A DNA stretch of 64,000 nt from Burkholderia lata (GTDB lineage: Bacteria > Pseudomonadota > Gammaproteobacteria > Burkholderiales > Burkholderiaceae). The translations under genes and the position numbers were made by a program. Location: positions 186,001-250,000 of the forward strand of contig NC_007509.1 of assembly GCF_000012945.1 (NCBI RefSeq). The letters run 5' to 3'. This document shows, piece after piece, positions 27,390-39,488 of the stretch (within the stretch, counting starts at the first letter, position 1; every line of letters begins with the position of its first letter). The notes beneath the pieces were generated by a model. That model was not told the DNA's origin and did not search any database. It was given only the letters and a program-made list of their open reading frames with translations.

Positions 27390-28625
27390 ATGTCCGACCG
27401 CACGACCCGCTTCGATTCCTCGGCCGTGAGCGAAGCGCTTTCGTACGATGCCCGCTATGCGCATGTGCTGCCGACGGGCGTGGCCAGCTACGCGGCCTTC
27501 CGCACGCTGGTCGCGATCGAGACGGCCGACGACCTGAAGCGGCGCGTGCTCGACCATCTCGATCACGACGATCTGGCCGGCGCGACGTTCTACACCACGT
27601 CGGGCACGAGCGGCGACGTGAAGCTGCTGCTCAACGCGCCGGCGCGCAAGCGGCCCGACACGACCTATGGCCGGGCGCTCGCGAACGCGCTGGCGGGAAC
27701 GGCGATCGCGCCGACGGACCGGGTGGCGAACCTGTTTACCGCCGGCGGCTTCTCCACGCTGTACGACGGCGTGAACCGGCTGCTGGAAGCGATCGGCGCG
27801 AACGTACTCCCGATCGGGCGGCTGGACGCCTACGGCGCCGATTTGCCGGCGATGCTGAACCTGATCGGCCGCGCCCGCCCGAACGTCCTGGTCGGCACGC
27901 CGACGAGCGTGCTGCAATGCCTGCGGCTGCTCGACGCGCACGGTGTCGATCTCGACGTCACGAAGATCCTCTACACCGGCGAGGCGTTCCCCGAGCGCAA
28001 GCGCGCGATCGTGCGGCGGCGCTGGCCCGATGCGGCATGCTTCGGGCTGTACGGCGCCACCGAAACGGGCTTTCTCGGCTATCACACGCCGCGCTGCGCG
28101 GAAGGGCATTACCACGTGCTCGACGACTGGTTCTTCCTCGAGGAGGAGGACGGGCAGCTCCTCGTGACGAGCCGCGCGAACCCTGGCCTCGCGATGCTGC
28201 GCTACCGGCTCGGCGATCGCGTGCGCGTCGGGCCGTCGGTGCGCTGCACGTGCGGCGAGGGCGGCTCGGTCGTCGTGCTGCAGGGCCGCGCGGATCAGCG
28301 CTTCAAGTTTGCGGGCAACCTCGTCAGCACCGAGCTGCTCGCGCAGCGGCTGGCGGCGTGCGTCGGCCGGCCGCTCGATTGCCAGTTTCGCCTGGACGCC
28401 GACGCGCACGGGCGCGACTGCCTGACCGTCGTGCTGGATCTGGGCGACGACGAACTCGCGCCGCTCGCGTCACGGCTGACCGACGCGCTGCTGGAGATCG
28501 AGGACGTGCGCGAATGCATCGACAAGGGCGAGGGTCGCCTCGACGTGCTCGGTCGCGACGCATTGCGCTACTCCGCGCGCCAGAAGCTGCCGCGCCTGAT
28601 CGACGAGAGGCATGCCCATGTCTGA
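27390..28625 (+). CDS. PaaK-like adenylating enzyme (phenylacetate-CoA ligase family)
   Basis: 411 residues. The adenylate motif is FYTTSGTSGDVKLLL, followed by TAGGFSTLYDG and FGLYGATETGFLGYHT, then RYRLGDRVRVGP and the C-terminal GRADQRFKFAGNLVS, which are in the PaaK layout. Acts on an aromatic or acyl acid with CoA or ACP as partner. Two adenylating enzymes in one cluster suggest that two different acids are activated, for example starter and side chain, but neither substrate can be read. Confidence 0.82.
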   Translation: MSDRTTRFDSSAVSEALSYDARYAHVLPTGVASYAAFRTLVAIETADDLKRRVLDHLDHDDLAGATFYTTSGTSGDVKLLLNAPARKRPDTTYGRALANALAGTAIAPTDRVANLFTAGGFSTLYDGVNRLLEAIGANVLPIGRLDAYGADLPAMLNLIGRARPNVLVGTPTSVLQCLRLLDAHGVDLDVTKILYTGEAFPERKRAIVRRRWPDAACFGLYGATETGFLGYHTPRCAEGHYHVLDDWFFLEEEDGQLLVTSRANPGLAMLRYRLGDRVRVGPSVRCTCGEGGSVVVLQGRADQRFKFAGNLVSTELLAQRLAACVGRPLDCQFRLDADAHGRDCLTVVLDLGDDELAPLASRLTDALLEIEDVRECIDKGEGRLDVLGRDALRYSARQKLPRLIDERHAHV

Positions 28626-30081
28626 CGATCGCGCCACCGTCGCGCCTGCCGCGCCCGCCACCTCTGCCACATCCACCGCCGCTGCCGCGTTGGCCTCGAC
28701 GCGCGCGTCGCGGGCCGACCGCATGCGACAGTTCGTGGCCGAGGTGCGCGCGACCTGGCTGATGCTCTATCCGATGGTGCTGTCGTCGATTTTCGGCTAC
28801 TGCATGACGCTGTTCGACTATCGCTGGATTCGCGACCTGCCGGCGGAGGACATGGCGCTGCTCGCGCTCGTCAACGGCAGCGTCGCGACGTTCCTGTTCC
28901 TGCTCGGCAAGAGCTTCGAGGAGTCGTTCGTCGCGGTGTTCGCCAAGGCGCCCCGCGAGGACCAGGGCCGGCTGTTCGTGCAGAGCCTGGTGTTCGCGGG
29001 CGCGATCGGCGTGCTGGTCGTGCTGGTGCTGATCGGCACGCGGGCACCGCTGATGACGTTCATTTCCGGCGGCCAGTTCCACGGCGAGCGCATGTTCGGC
29101 TATTACGCGCTCGTGATCGGCAGCTTTCCGCTCACGCTGCTCAGCACCGCGCTTTCCGCGGCGATGCGCACGTACGGCGATACCAAGTCGCCCGCCCGCA
29201 TCAGCATCGCGTGCGGCGTGGTCAACAACATCCTCGATCCGCTGCTCGTGTTCGGGCTGTTCGGCCAGCATCCGTCGCTGCAGCTGTTCGGCCTCGCGCT
29301 GACCTCGTGGATCACCAAGAGCCTGTATCTCGGCTGGTGCGTCCGGTGTATCCGCCCGCGGCTGCGCCGCGAGCAGGTCGTGCTGCCGCGTCCCGGCGTG
29401 GAATGGCCGACGCAGCGACGGCTGCTGCGCATCTTCCTGCCCTCGGCCGCGCTCGAGGCGTTGACCTTTCTCGCGAATACGGCCGTCTATTCGCTGATCG
29501 CCCGCTATGGCGTGCGCGCGATCGGCGGGTACGGCATCGGCTTCGAATTGATGACGATCGGGTTCATCCTCATCAAGGGCCTGAGCATGGTGTTCATGAT
29601 CCGGATCGGTCATCTCGTGCGCAGCCGGGCGCCGTCCCGTGCGGCACTGCAGTCGGTGATGCTGCTGGGCGTGCTGTTCACCGCGGCGATCAGCATCGCG
29701 TTCTTCCTGCTGCGCTCGCTCGCGCTGCGCTTTCTCGCGTCGGACGCGGGCGTGATCGCGGTTGCGTCCGCGCTGCTCGACTACGTGCCGCTGTTCGTCT
29801 TCAGCTATCTGCTGACGAACCTCGTGACCGGCTGCTTCCAGATTCTCGAACGCCCGGCGCGCGCGATGGCGCTCGGGCTGTTCTTTTCATGGGTCGTCAC
29901 CCCGGGCGCGATCTACCTTGGCGTCACGCACCATCTCGCGCTCACGCAACTGTTCGCGCTGCTCGCGGGCGTGAGCGTCGTGCGCCAGGCCGTGTACCTG
30001 ACGATTTTCCTGCGGCTCATGCGCAGGCTCGGCGCCGCGCCGGCCGCACCGCCGGCCGGCGCGCACGCCGCGGCCGGATGA
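28618..30081 (+). CDS. MATE-family (MOP superfamily) membrane exporter
   Basis: 487 residues with about 12 membrane helices. After a hydrophilic head, helices begin with WLMLYPMVLSSIFGYCMTLF and end with LFALLAGVSVVRQAVYLTIF. The duplicated MatE arrangement is visible (SFPLTLLSTALSAAMRTYGD in the first half, FVFSYLLTNLVTGCFQIL in the second). It probably exports the product of the cluster or an intermediate. The start at 28618 follows GAGAGG with 8 nt spacing. The ATG at 28612 is too close to that site. It overlaps the previous gene. Confidence 0.88.
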   Translation: MSDDRATVAPAAPATSATSTAAAALASTRASRADRMRQFVAEVRATWLMLYPMVLSSIFGYCMTLFDYRWIRDLPAEDMALLALVNGSVATFLFLLGKSFEESFVAVFAKAPREDQGRLFVQSLVFAGAIGVLVVLVLIGTRAPLMTFISGGQFHGERMFGYYALVIGSFPLTLLSTALSAAMRTYGDTKSPARISIACGVVNNILDPLLVFGLFGQHPSLQLFGLALTSWITKSLYLGWCVRCIRPRLRREQVVLPRPGVEWPTQRRLLRIFLPSAALEALTFLANTAVYSLIARYGVRAIGGYGIGFELMTIGFILIKGLSMVFMIRIGHLVRSRAPSRAALQSVMLLGVLFTAAISIAFFLLRSLALRFLASDAGVIAVASALLDYVPLFVFSYLLTNLVTGCFQILERPARAMALGLFFSWVVTPGAIYLGVTHHLALTQLFALLAGVSVVRQAVYLTIFLRLMRRLGAAPAAPPAGAHAAAG

Positions 30082-30125
30082 TTCCACGACCGTTGTATCC
30101 CTAGACCTCACGACCGGAGACCTGC

Positions 30126-30797
30126 ATGCGTACCAATACCCCCGCCGAAGTCAACGCCGACACCTACGATCACTACGTCGACACGTTCACGCTCGAATGG
30201 AACCGCAATCTGGTGCAGCGCGTCGAGCACGAGCTCGCGCAGCGGCGCATCGCGTCGGGCCGGTTGCTCGATGTCGGCACCGGTACCGCGCGGACGCTGA
30301 TCGAGCTGGCCCGCGTCCCGTCGCTCGCGCCGCTGGGCTTCGTCGGGGTCGACTACTACGACGACATGGTGCGGCGCGCCGAACAGAACGTGCGCGCGGA
30401 AGGGCTGGAAGGGCGTATCGACATACGCGCGGGCGACGTCCACGCGCTGCCGTTCGACGACGGGACGTTCGTCGCGGTGATCGGCCGCTCGGTCGTGCAT
30501 CACTGGGCCGACCCTGTGGGCGCGTACCGGGAGATCTTCCGCACGCTGGCGCCCGGCGGTTTCGCGCTGATTCACGAACCCTGCAGCGATCCGGCGCCGG
30601 AGGCGCTCGCGTTCTTCAACGAGCGACGCGCGGCCGCGGGCGTTCATCCGGTCCATCTCGACGGCAAGTTCACCGTCGCGGAGTCGATCGGGCACCTGCA
30701 CGAAGCCGGCATCGGCGAGCACGCCAGCGTATCGAAGGGATCGGGGATGCTCGCGATCGGCTTCGAGGTGCTGATCGCGAAACCGGCGCAGCAGTAA
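30126..30797 (+). CDS. Class I SAM-dependent methyltransferase
   Basis: 223 residues. SAM-binding motif LLDVGTGTARTLIELARVP, followed by FVGVDYYDDMVRRAEQNV, and the post-I region RIDIRAGDVHALPFDDGTF. Then comes AVIGRSVVHHWADP, typical of Ubie/Methyltransf_11-type enzymes. The substrate is likely an intermediate or the product of the surrounding pathway. Confidence 0.88.
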   Translation: MRTNTPAEVNADTYDHYVDTFTLEWNRNLVQRVEHELAQRRIASGRLLDVGTGTARTLIELARVPSLAPLGFVGVDYYDDMVRRAEQNVRAEGLEGRIDIRAGDVHALPFDDGTFVAVIGRSVVHHWADPVGAYREIFRTLAPGGFALIHEPCSDPAPEALAFFNERRAAAGVHPVHLDGKFTVAESIGHLHEAGIGEHASVSKGSGMLAIGFEVLIAKPAQQ

Positions 30798-30811
30798 GCG
30801 GGGCCTCGCCG

Positions 30812-31984
30812 ATGCGCACCGATCACGATCTGCCGGCGCCGGACGCCGCCCGTCCGCGCGCCGCACGCGACGAAAGCGAGATCGATGCGGTCTCGATCTC
30901 GCCCGACCGGCTTTCCGTACGCGGTGTCGATCTGCTGCAGCTGATCGAGTCCGTCGATTTCCCTGCCGCGATCCTGCATGTGCTCGCGGGCCGGATGCCG
31001 GACGCGGGCGACGTGCGCGCACTCGATCGCGCACTGGCGGCGCGGCTTGCCGACGACGGGCCGACCGACGACGGCCTGCTCGTCGCGCAACTGGCCCGCC
31101 GCCAGCGCCGGCCCGAGGTGTTCCTGGTCGCGGCGATCGCGGCCGGGCTGGCCGCCGGGCCGCGTGCGCGGCCGGTCGCCTGGCCCGACGCGTTGTCCGG
31201 TATCGGGCAGGGCGACGAGGTGGCGACGGGCCTGGGCATCGTCGCCGCGTTGCCGCGCCTGCTGGCGGTGTGGCGCGCGACGGACGACGAGACGCCGGCC
31301 CGGGTGCGACCGACGGACGTCGCGCGAGGTTTCAGCGCATCGGTGCTGGACTGCCTGTTCGGCGGCGAATCGAGCGACGCACAGGCCCGCCTGTTCGACG
31401 TCCTGCTGGTGGCGCTGCACGGCGGCTTCGGCCTCGTCGCGCCGACCATCGCGCTGCCGCGCTTCTCGGCGAGCACCTACGCAAGCATCGACCTGAACCT
31501 GATCGCGGGCTTGACGGGCAGTGGTTCCGCGCATGTGGGCGCGTGCAGCGACGCGACGCGGTTTCTCGCAAGCCTCGTCGGCCGGCCGCCTGCGGAGATT
31601 CGCGATCGCGTCGCGCAGCGCGTGCAGGCGGGCGACCGGATTCCCGGCTTCGGCCATCCGCTGCTCGAATGCGATCCGCGACCGGCCGCGCTCGAGCGCC
31701 ACGCGGTACGGCTGGGTGTCGGCGGCGCGGCGTTCGATGCGTATCGGGCCGTATGCGGCGCGATGCAGGACCTGCGCGGGCTGCCGCCGAACATCGATGC
31801 GGCCGCCGCGGCGACCCTGCTCGAACTGGGGGTGCCCGCCGTGCTGGCCACGCCGGTGTTCCTGTTTGCGCGGATGCCGACGATGCTCGCGCACGCGTTG
31901 CAGAAGAAGGCGCACCCGCCGTTCGGCCAGACCCGGCCGGTGGCGCGCGAACGCCTCGCCGCGCTGCCGAAGGCCTGGATCTGA
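30812..31984 (+). CDS. Citrate-synthase-fold enzyme (alkylcitrate-type candidate)
   Basis: 390 residues. The citrate synthase fold is recognisable. Its catalytic triad appears intact: His in GLTGSGSAHVGACSDATR, His in RIPGFGHPLLECDPR, and Asp in LPPNIDAAAAATLL. These are the places of the active-site residues of citrate synthase. The N-terminal 60 residues do not match and are rich in charged residues. The role in a ketosynthase cluster could be condensation of an acyl thioester with an oxo acid, as alkylcitrate synthases do; that is inference. It is 14 bp from the methyltransferase gene. Confidence 0.75.
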   Translation: MRTDHDLPAPDAARPRAARDESEIDAVSISPDRLSVRGVDLLQLIESVDFPAAILHVLAGRMPDAGDVRALDRALAARLADDGPTDDGLLVAQLARRQRRPEVFLVAAIAAGLAAGPRARPVAWPDALSGIGQGDEVATGLGIVAALPRLLAVWRATDDETPARVRPTDVARGFSASVLDCLFGGESSDAQARLFDVLLVALHGGFGLVAPTIALPRFSASTYASIDLNLIAGLTGSGSAHVGACSDATRFLASLVGRPPAEIRDRVAQRVQAGDRIPGFGHPLLECDPRPAALERHAVRLGVGGAAFDAYRAVCGAMQDLRGLPPNIDAAAAATLLELGVPAVLATPVFLFARMPTMLAHALQKKAHPPFGQTRPVARERLAALPKAWI

Positions 31985-32031
31985 CGCCGGCTCGCCGGCG
32001 CCCCTCAACCCGAGATTGGATCGACACCGAC

Positions 32032-32901
32032 ATGCTGACCAACCTGCCGCTGGCGCCGCATTGTGCGGCCAACGATACCCAGCAACGCATCGACTTCGTG
32101 AAGAGCCAGATCCATCGCTGGATCGACGAGATGTTCACGTCTCCCGACCGGCACGATCTGCGCGCGTGTTTCGCGAAGACGCTGCTGATCCGCAACTACC
32201 TGCTGTCCCCGGTGCTCGATGCGATCGAGACCGAGCGCTTCCTGCGCGACGCGACGGTGCGTGAGTACATGAAGCGCTTTCAGGCGCTGTCGCTCGACAA
32301 CGAGGTCCGCTTCGAGCGGCAGATGAGCGACGTGCTGCGCGCGGGGCCGTCGAGCGAAGGGCTGCTCCTGATCATCAAGGAGTACTACGCCGAGATTTAC
32401 CGGCTGCTCGCGCGAACCGAGATCTTCCTGTCGGACATGTCCGCCGATTCGACGGTGGCGATGGTCGGCTCCGGCGGGATGCCGCTGTCGATCCTGTTCA
32501 TGCAGGCGTTCAGCGGCGCCCGCATCGTCGGGCTGGATCTCAGCGAGGAATCGCTCAGGACCGGCGAGCGGTTCGTCGATCACCTGTGCGCATCGAACCC
32601 CGCGCGCTATCGCCGCGCGGCGATCGAGATGGTTCACGCGGATGGCGCGGCGTACGACTACGGTGCGTGCGACATCGTCATCCTGTCGATTCATATCGAG
32701 AACAAGGTGGAGATCGTCGAACGGATCATCGAGACGGCGCCGCGCGATCGCAGCGTGATCGTGATCGAGCGACAGGTGCAGGGGCTCGGCCAGTATTTCT
32801 ATCCGAACTACGGGTTCGATCCGGCCGGGCTGCCGCTCGTGAAGCAGGCCACGCTGTGCTCGTCGCTGCTGGTGAGCACGGCCTATCGGCTCGACTGGTA
32901 G
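32032..32901 (+). CDS. Nicotianamine-synthase-like SAM-binding protein
   Basis: 289 residues. The SAM-binding core MVGSGGMPLSILFMQAFSG with GARIVGLDLSEESLR has the pattern of nicotianamine synthase and its archaeal and bacterial relatives, and the end (YRLDW after SSLLVSTA) and the helical N-terminal half also match in layout. Members either transfer an aminopropyl unit from SAM or act as methyltransferases. A Glu/Gln/Tyr pocket typical for true NAS could not be checked. It lies 47 bp after the citrate-synthase-like gene and 9 bp before a GNAT gene. The combination with a fatty chain pathway is unusual. Confidence 0.62.
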   Translation: MLTNLPLAPHCAANDTQQRIDFVKSQIHRWIDEMFTSPDRHDLRACFAKTLLIRNYLLSPVLDAIETERFLRDATVREYMKRFQALSLDNEVRFERQMSDVLRAGPSSEGLLLIIKEYYAEIYRLLARTEIFLSDMSADSTVAMVGSGGMPLSILFMQAFSGARIVGLDLSEESLRTGERFVDHLCASNPARYRRAAIEMVHADGAAYDYGACDIVILSIHIENKVEIVERIIETAPRDRSVIVIERQVQGLGQYFYPNYGFDPAGLPLVKQATLCSSLLVSTAYRLDW

Positions 32902-32910
32902 GCGGGCGAG

Positions 32911-33465
32911 ATGACGACGAACGAGATTCTTTCCGGCGGAATCGGCCTGTTCCATGCATGGGAGCGGCAGGTGCTCGCGCTTTACATGGACGCGTTTACG
33001 ACGGGGTCGTATGCCGGTCACTACCTGGACGAGGCGGCGGAGCGCGGCTGGATCTACGGACTCTTCATCGAGCATGCCGCGCGTTGCCATCTGTGGGTGG
33101 CCGGCGACGCGCTGGCCGGTTTCCTGCTCTCCGCCGAAGCGGGCTACGACCGCAAATTGCCGGTGTCGCTGCGCGCCACGCTCGGCGACGGGCCCGTGAT
33201 GTCGATCGCCGAACTGGCAGTCGCCCCGCACTGGCGCTCACGCGGGCTCGGCGAAGCGCTGGTGCGGCGCTGCATCGGCGAGGCAGCGCCCGGCTACCGC
33301 GACATCATCGTGCGCAGCAACAGCAATGCGCTCGCCGCGCACCGGCTTTACCAGCGGCTTGGGTTCGAACCGTTCGGCTCGGTACGCGTGGAAAACGAGA
33401 TGCTCGCCGACGGGCGACGCGGCGTCGAGTGTGTCGACAAGCAGTATTTCCGGTATCGCGTGTAG
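32911..33465 (+). CDS. GNAT-family N-acetyltransferase
   Basis: 184 residues. The acetyl-CoA-binding segment is ISELAVAP-like (MSIAELAVAPHWRSRGLGEALVRRC), with the R-G-x-G motif RSRGLGEA, followed by NSNALAAHRLYQRLGFEP, the standard C-terminal half. It is the last gene of the biosynthetic cluster, 36 bp before a perfect hairpin. It may acylate an amine of the product, such as one introduced by the NAS-like enzyme. Confidence 0.85.
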   Translation: MTTNEILSGGIGLFHAWERQVLALYMDAFTTGSYAGHYLDEAAERGWIYGLFIEHAARCHLWVAGDALAGFLLSAEAGYDRKLPVSLRATLGDGPVMSIAELAVAPHWRSRGLGEALVRRCIGEAAPGYRDIIVRSNSNALAAHRLYQRLGFEPFGSVRVENEMLADGRRGVECVDKQYFRYRV

Positions 33466-33501
33466 CGGCTGGGTGGAAATGGCCGGTTTCGGGTGGCGTA
33501 G

Positions 33502-33536
33502 GCGGTCCGGCGGATCATCGGGATCCGCCGGACCGC
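33502..33536. terminator. Perfect 15-bp hairpin between convergent genes
   Basis: Arms 33502-33516 and 33522-33536 are exact reverse complements (GCGGTCCGGCGGATC on the left) around a 5-nt loop. It lies 36 bp after the GNAT stop and 12 bp before the LysE stop, so it can end transcription from both sides. T-runs are weak. Confidence 0.75.
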
Positions 33537-33548
33537 GCCATCACCGCC

Positions 33549-34151
33549 TCATCGATTGAGCACCGAACTGGCCAGCGTTGCTGCGAACGTCAGCAACACG
33601 AGCGAAGAGCACCGCAACACGATAGACGCCAAGCGACCCTCCGCGCGATTCATGATCAGCAGCCGCCCCGACCGGGACCATAGAAGTCCGATCGGAATCA
33701 GGGTGATCAGAAATGCGCCCATCGACAACAAGAAGATCTCGAGCGATCTGAAGGCCGACTCCGGGAAGATTGCGCTTGAAAACAGCAAAGCCTTGGGGTT
33801 CATCAGGGTCGCAAGGAAAAGCGCCCGGAACCCGAGTGGCGCTGAGTCGGTAGCGCCAAAGTTGGCACCTTTAAGCCACATCTTCACTGCGAGGTAGAAG
33901 ATGAAAAGGGAGCTGATCAACTTTACGCAACTGACGATCCACGGATATTGCGTCGCCAACGACCAGAGGAAAAATCCCCAGACGGTGATGGCTATTACAT
34001 AGCCTGACGCCTCCGCCGCGACCAGCCTGCACGCACCACGCAGATTCAGCTTGAGCCCGGCAGAAAGCAGCAGCGTGTTTGTCGGCCCGGGTACCAGCAG
34101 CACGAGTGCGGCGTAGAACGACATTTTTAGCATGGGACTCAATGTCAGCAT
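33549..34151 (-). CDS. LysE/RhtB-family amino acid exporter
   Basis: 200 residues with about six membrane helices. The motif LLVPGPTNTLLLSAGL is the LysE/RhtB signature at the end of the first helix. Other helices include AEASGYVIAITVWGFFLWS and LFLATLMNPKALLFSSAIFP, where NPKA is typical. It exports an amino acid or derivative. It is convergent with the biosynthetic cluster and divergent from the pyrrolnitrin operon; no partner is evident. Confidence 0.88.
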   Translation of the reverse strand: MLTLSPMLKMSFYAALVLLVPGPTNTLLLSAGLKLNLRGACRLVAAEASGYVIAITVWGFFLWSLATQYPWIVSCVKLISSLFIFYLAVKMWLKGANFGATDSAPLGFRALFLATLMNPKALLFSSAIFPESAFRSLEIFLLSMGAFLITLIPIGLLWSRSGRLLIMNRAEGRLASIVLRCSSLVLLTFAATLASSVLNR

Positions 34152-37692
<3,541 letters not shown>

Positions 37693-37764
37693 CACCCGAC
37701 GCCTGACACCTGGCGCCCGACGCGTGCGGCCATGTGTTCCATCTCACCAGGAGAGCTTGCCCCC

Positions 37765-39465
37765 ATGACTCAGAAGCGCACTGCGAACGAGCACGACAGC
37801 AACCACTTCGACGTGATCATCCTCGGCTCGGGCATGTCCGGCACCCAGATGGGGGCCATCCTGGCCAAACAGAAGTTTCGTGTCCTGATCGTCGAGGAGT
37901 CGTCGCACCCACGGTTCACGATCGGCGAATCGTCGATCCCCGAGACGTCGCTGATGAACCGCATCATCGCCGATCGCTACGGCATTCCGGAGCTGGACCA
38001 CATCACGTCGTTCTATGCGACGCAGCGTTACGTCGCATCGAGCACGGGCATCAAGCGCAACTTCGGCTTCGTGTTCCACAAGCCCGGCCAGGAGCACGAC
38101 CCGAAGGAGTTCACGCAGTGCGTCATTCCCGAGCTGCCGTGGGGGCCGGAGAGCCACTATTACCGGCAGGACGTCGACGCGTACCTGCTGCAAGCCGCGA
38201 TCAAATACGGCTGCACGGTGCGCCAGAAGACGAGCGTGACCGACTACCACGCCGACAAGGACGGCGTCGCGGTGGCCACCGCCCAGGGCGAACGGTTCAC
38301 CGGCCGGTACATGATCGACTGCGGGGGACCGCGCGCGCCGCTCGCGACGAAGTTCGGGCTCCGCGAAGAGCCGTGTCGCTTCAAGACGCATTCGCGCAGC
38401 CTCTACACGCACATGCTCGGGGTCAAGCCGTTCGACGACATCTTCAAGGTCAAGGGGCAGCGCTGGCGCTGGCACGAGGGGACCTTGCACCACATGTTCG
38501 AGGGCGGCTGGCTCTGGGTGATTCCGTTCAACAACCACGCGCGGTCGACCAACAACCTGGTGAGCGTCGGCCTGCAGCTCGACCCGCGGGTCCACCCGAA
38601 AACGGACATCCCCGCGCAGCAGGAATTCGACGAGTTTCTCGCGCGGTTCCCGAGCATCGGGGCGCAGTTCCGCGATGCCGTGCCGGTGCGCGACTGGGTC
38701 AAGACCGACCGCCTGCAGTTCTCGTCGAGCGCCTGCGTCGGCGATCGCTACTGCCTGATGCTGCACGCGAACGGGTTCATCGACCCGCTCTTCTCCCGCG
38801 GGCTCGAGAACACCGCGGTGACCATCCACGCGCTCGCGGCGCGCCTCATCAAGGCGCTGCGCGACGACGACTTCTCGCCCGAGCGCTTCGAGTACATCGA
38901 GCGCCTGCAGCAGAAGCTTCTGGACCACAACGACGATTTCGTCAGCTGCTGTTACACGGCGTTCTCGGATTTCCGCCTGTGGGACGCGTTCCACAGGCTG
39001 TGGGCGGTCGGCACGATCCTCGGACAGTTCCGGCTCGTGCAGGCCCACGCGAGGTTCCGTGCGTCGCGTAACGAGCGTGACCTCGATCACCTCGACGACA
39101 ACGCCCCGTATCTCGGCTTCCTGTGCGCGGACATGGAGGGGTACTACCAGTTGTTCAACGACGCCAAAACCGAGGTCGAGGCCGTGAGCGCCGGGCGCAA
39201 GCCGGCCGGGGAGGCGGCGGCGCGGATTCACGTCCTCATCAACGAACGGGAGTTCGCCAAGCCGATGTTCGGCTTCGGGTACTGCATCACCGGGGCCAGG
39301 CCGCAGCTCAACAACTCGAAGTACAGCCTGGTGCCGGCGATGAAGCTGCTGCACTGGACGCAGACCAGCGCGCCGGCGGAGGTGAAGAAGTACTTCGACT
39401 ACAACCCGATGTTCGCGCTGCTCAGGGCGTACGTCACGACCCGCATCGGCCTGGCGCTGAAGTAG
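37765..39465 (+). CDS. prnC: Monodechloroaminopyrrolnitrin halogenase PrnC
   Basis: 566 residues (usual 567). The FAD motif is VIILGSGMSGTQMGAILAKQ, followed by FTIGESSIPETSLMN, characteristic of phenolic/pyrrole-type FADH2-dependent halogenases. It adds the second chlorine at C3 of the pyrrole ring, yielding aminopyrrolnitrin. Starts at the ATG after AGGAGAG. Gap of 72 bp from prnB. Confidence 0.96.
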   Translation: MTQKRTANEHDSNHFDVIILGSGMSGTQMGAILAKQKFRVLIVEESSHPRFTIGESSIPETSLMNRIIADRYGIPELDHITSFYATQRYVASSTGIKRNFGFVFHKPGQEHDPKEFTQCVIPELPWGPESHYYRQDVDAYLLQAAIKYGCTVRQKTSVTDYHADKDGVAVATAQGERFTGRYMIDCGGPRAPLATKFGLREEPCRFKTHSRSLYTHMLGVKPFDDIFKVKGQRWRWHEGTLHHMFEGGWLWVIPFNNHARSTNNLVSVGLQLDPRVHPKTDIPAQQEFDEFLARFPSIGAQFRDAVPVRDWVKTDRLQFSSSACVGDRYCLMLHANGFIDPLFSRGLENTAVTIHALAARLIKALRDDDFSPERFEYIERLQQKLLDHNDDFVSCCYTAFSDFRLWDAFHRLWAVGTILGQFRLVQAHARFRASRNERDLDHLDDNAPYLGFLCADMEGYYQLFNDAKTEVEAVSAGRKPAGEAAARIHVLINEREFAKPMFGFGYCITGARPQLNNSKYSLVPAMKLLHWTQTSAPAEVKKYFDYNPMFALLRAYVTTRIGLALK

Positions 39466-39488
39466 CCGGCCGACACCGCCACGAGACC

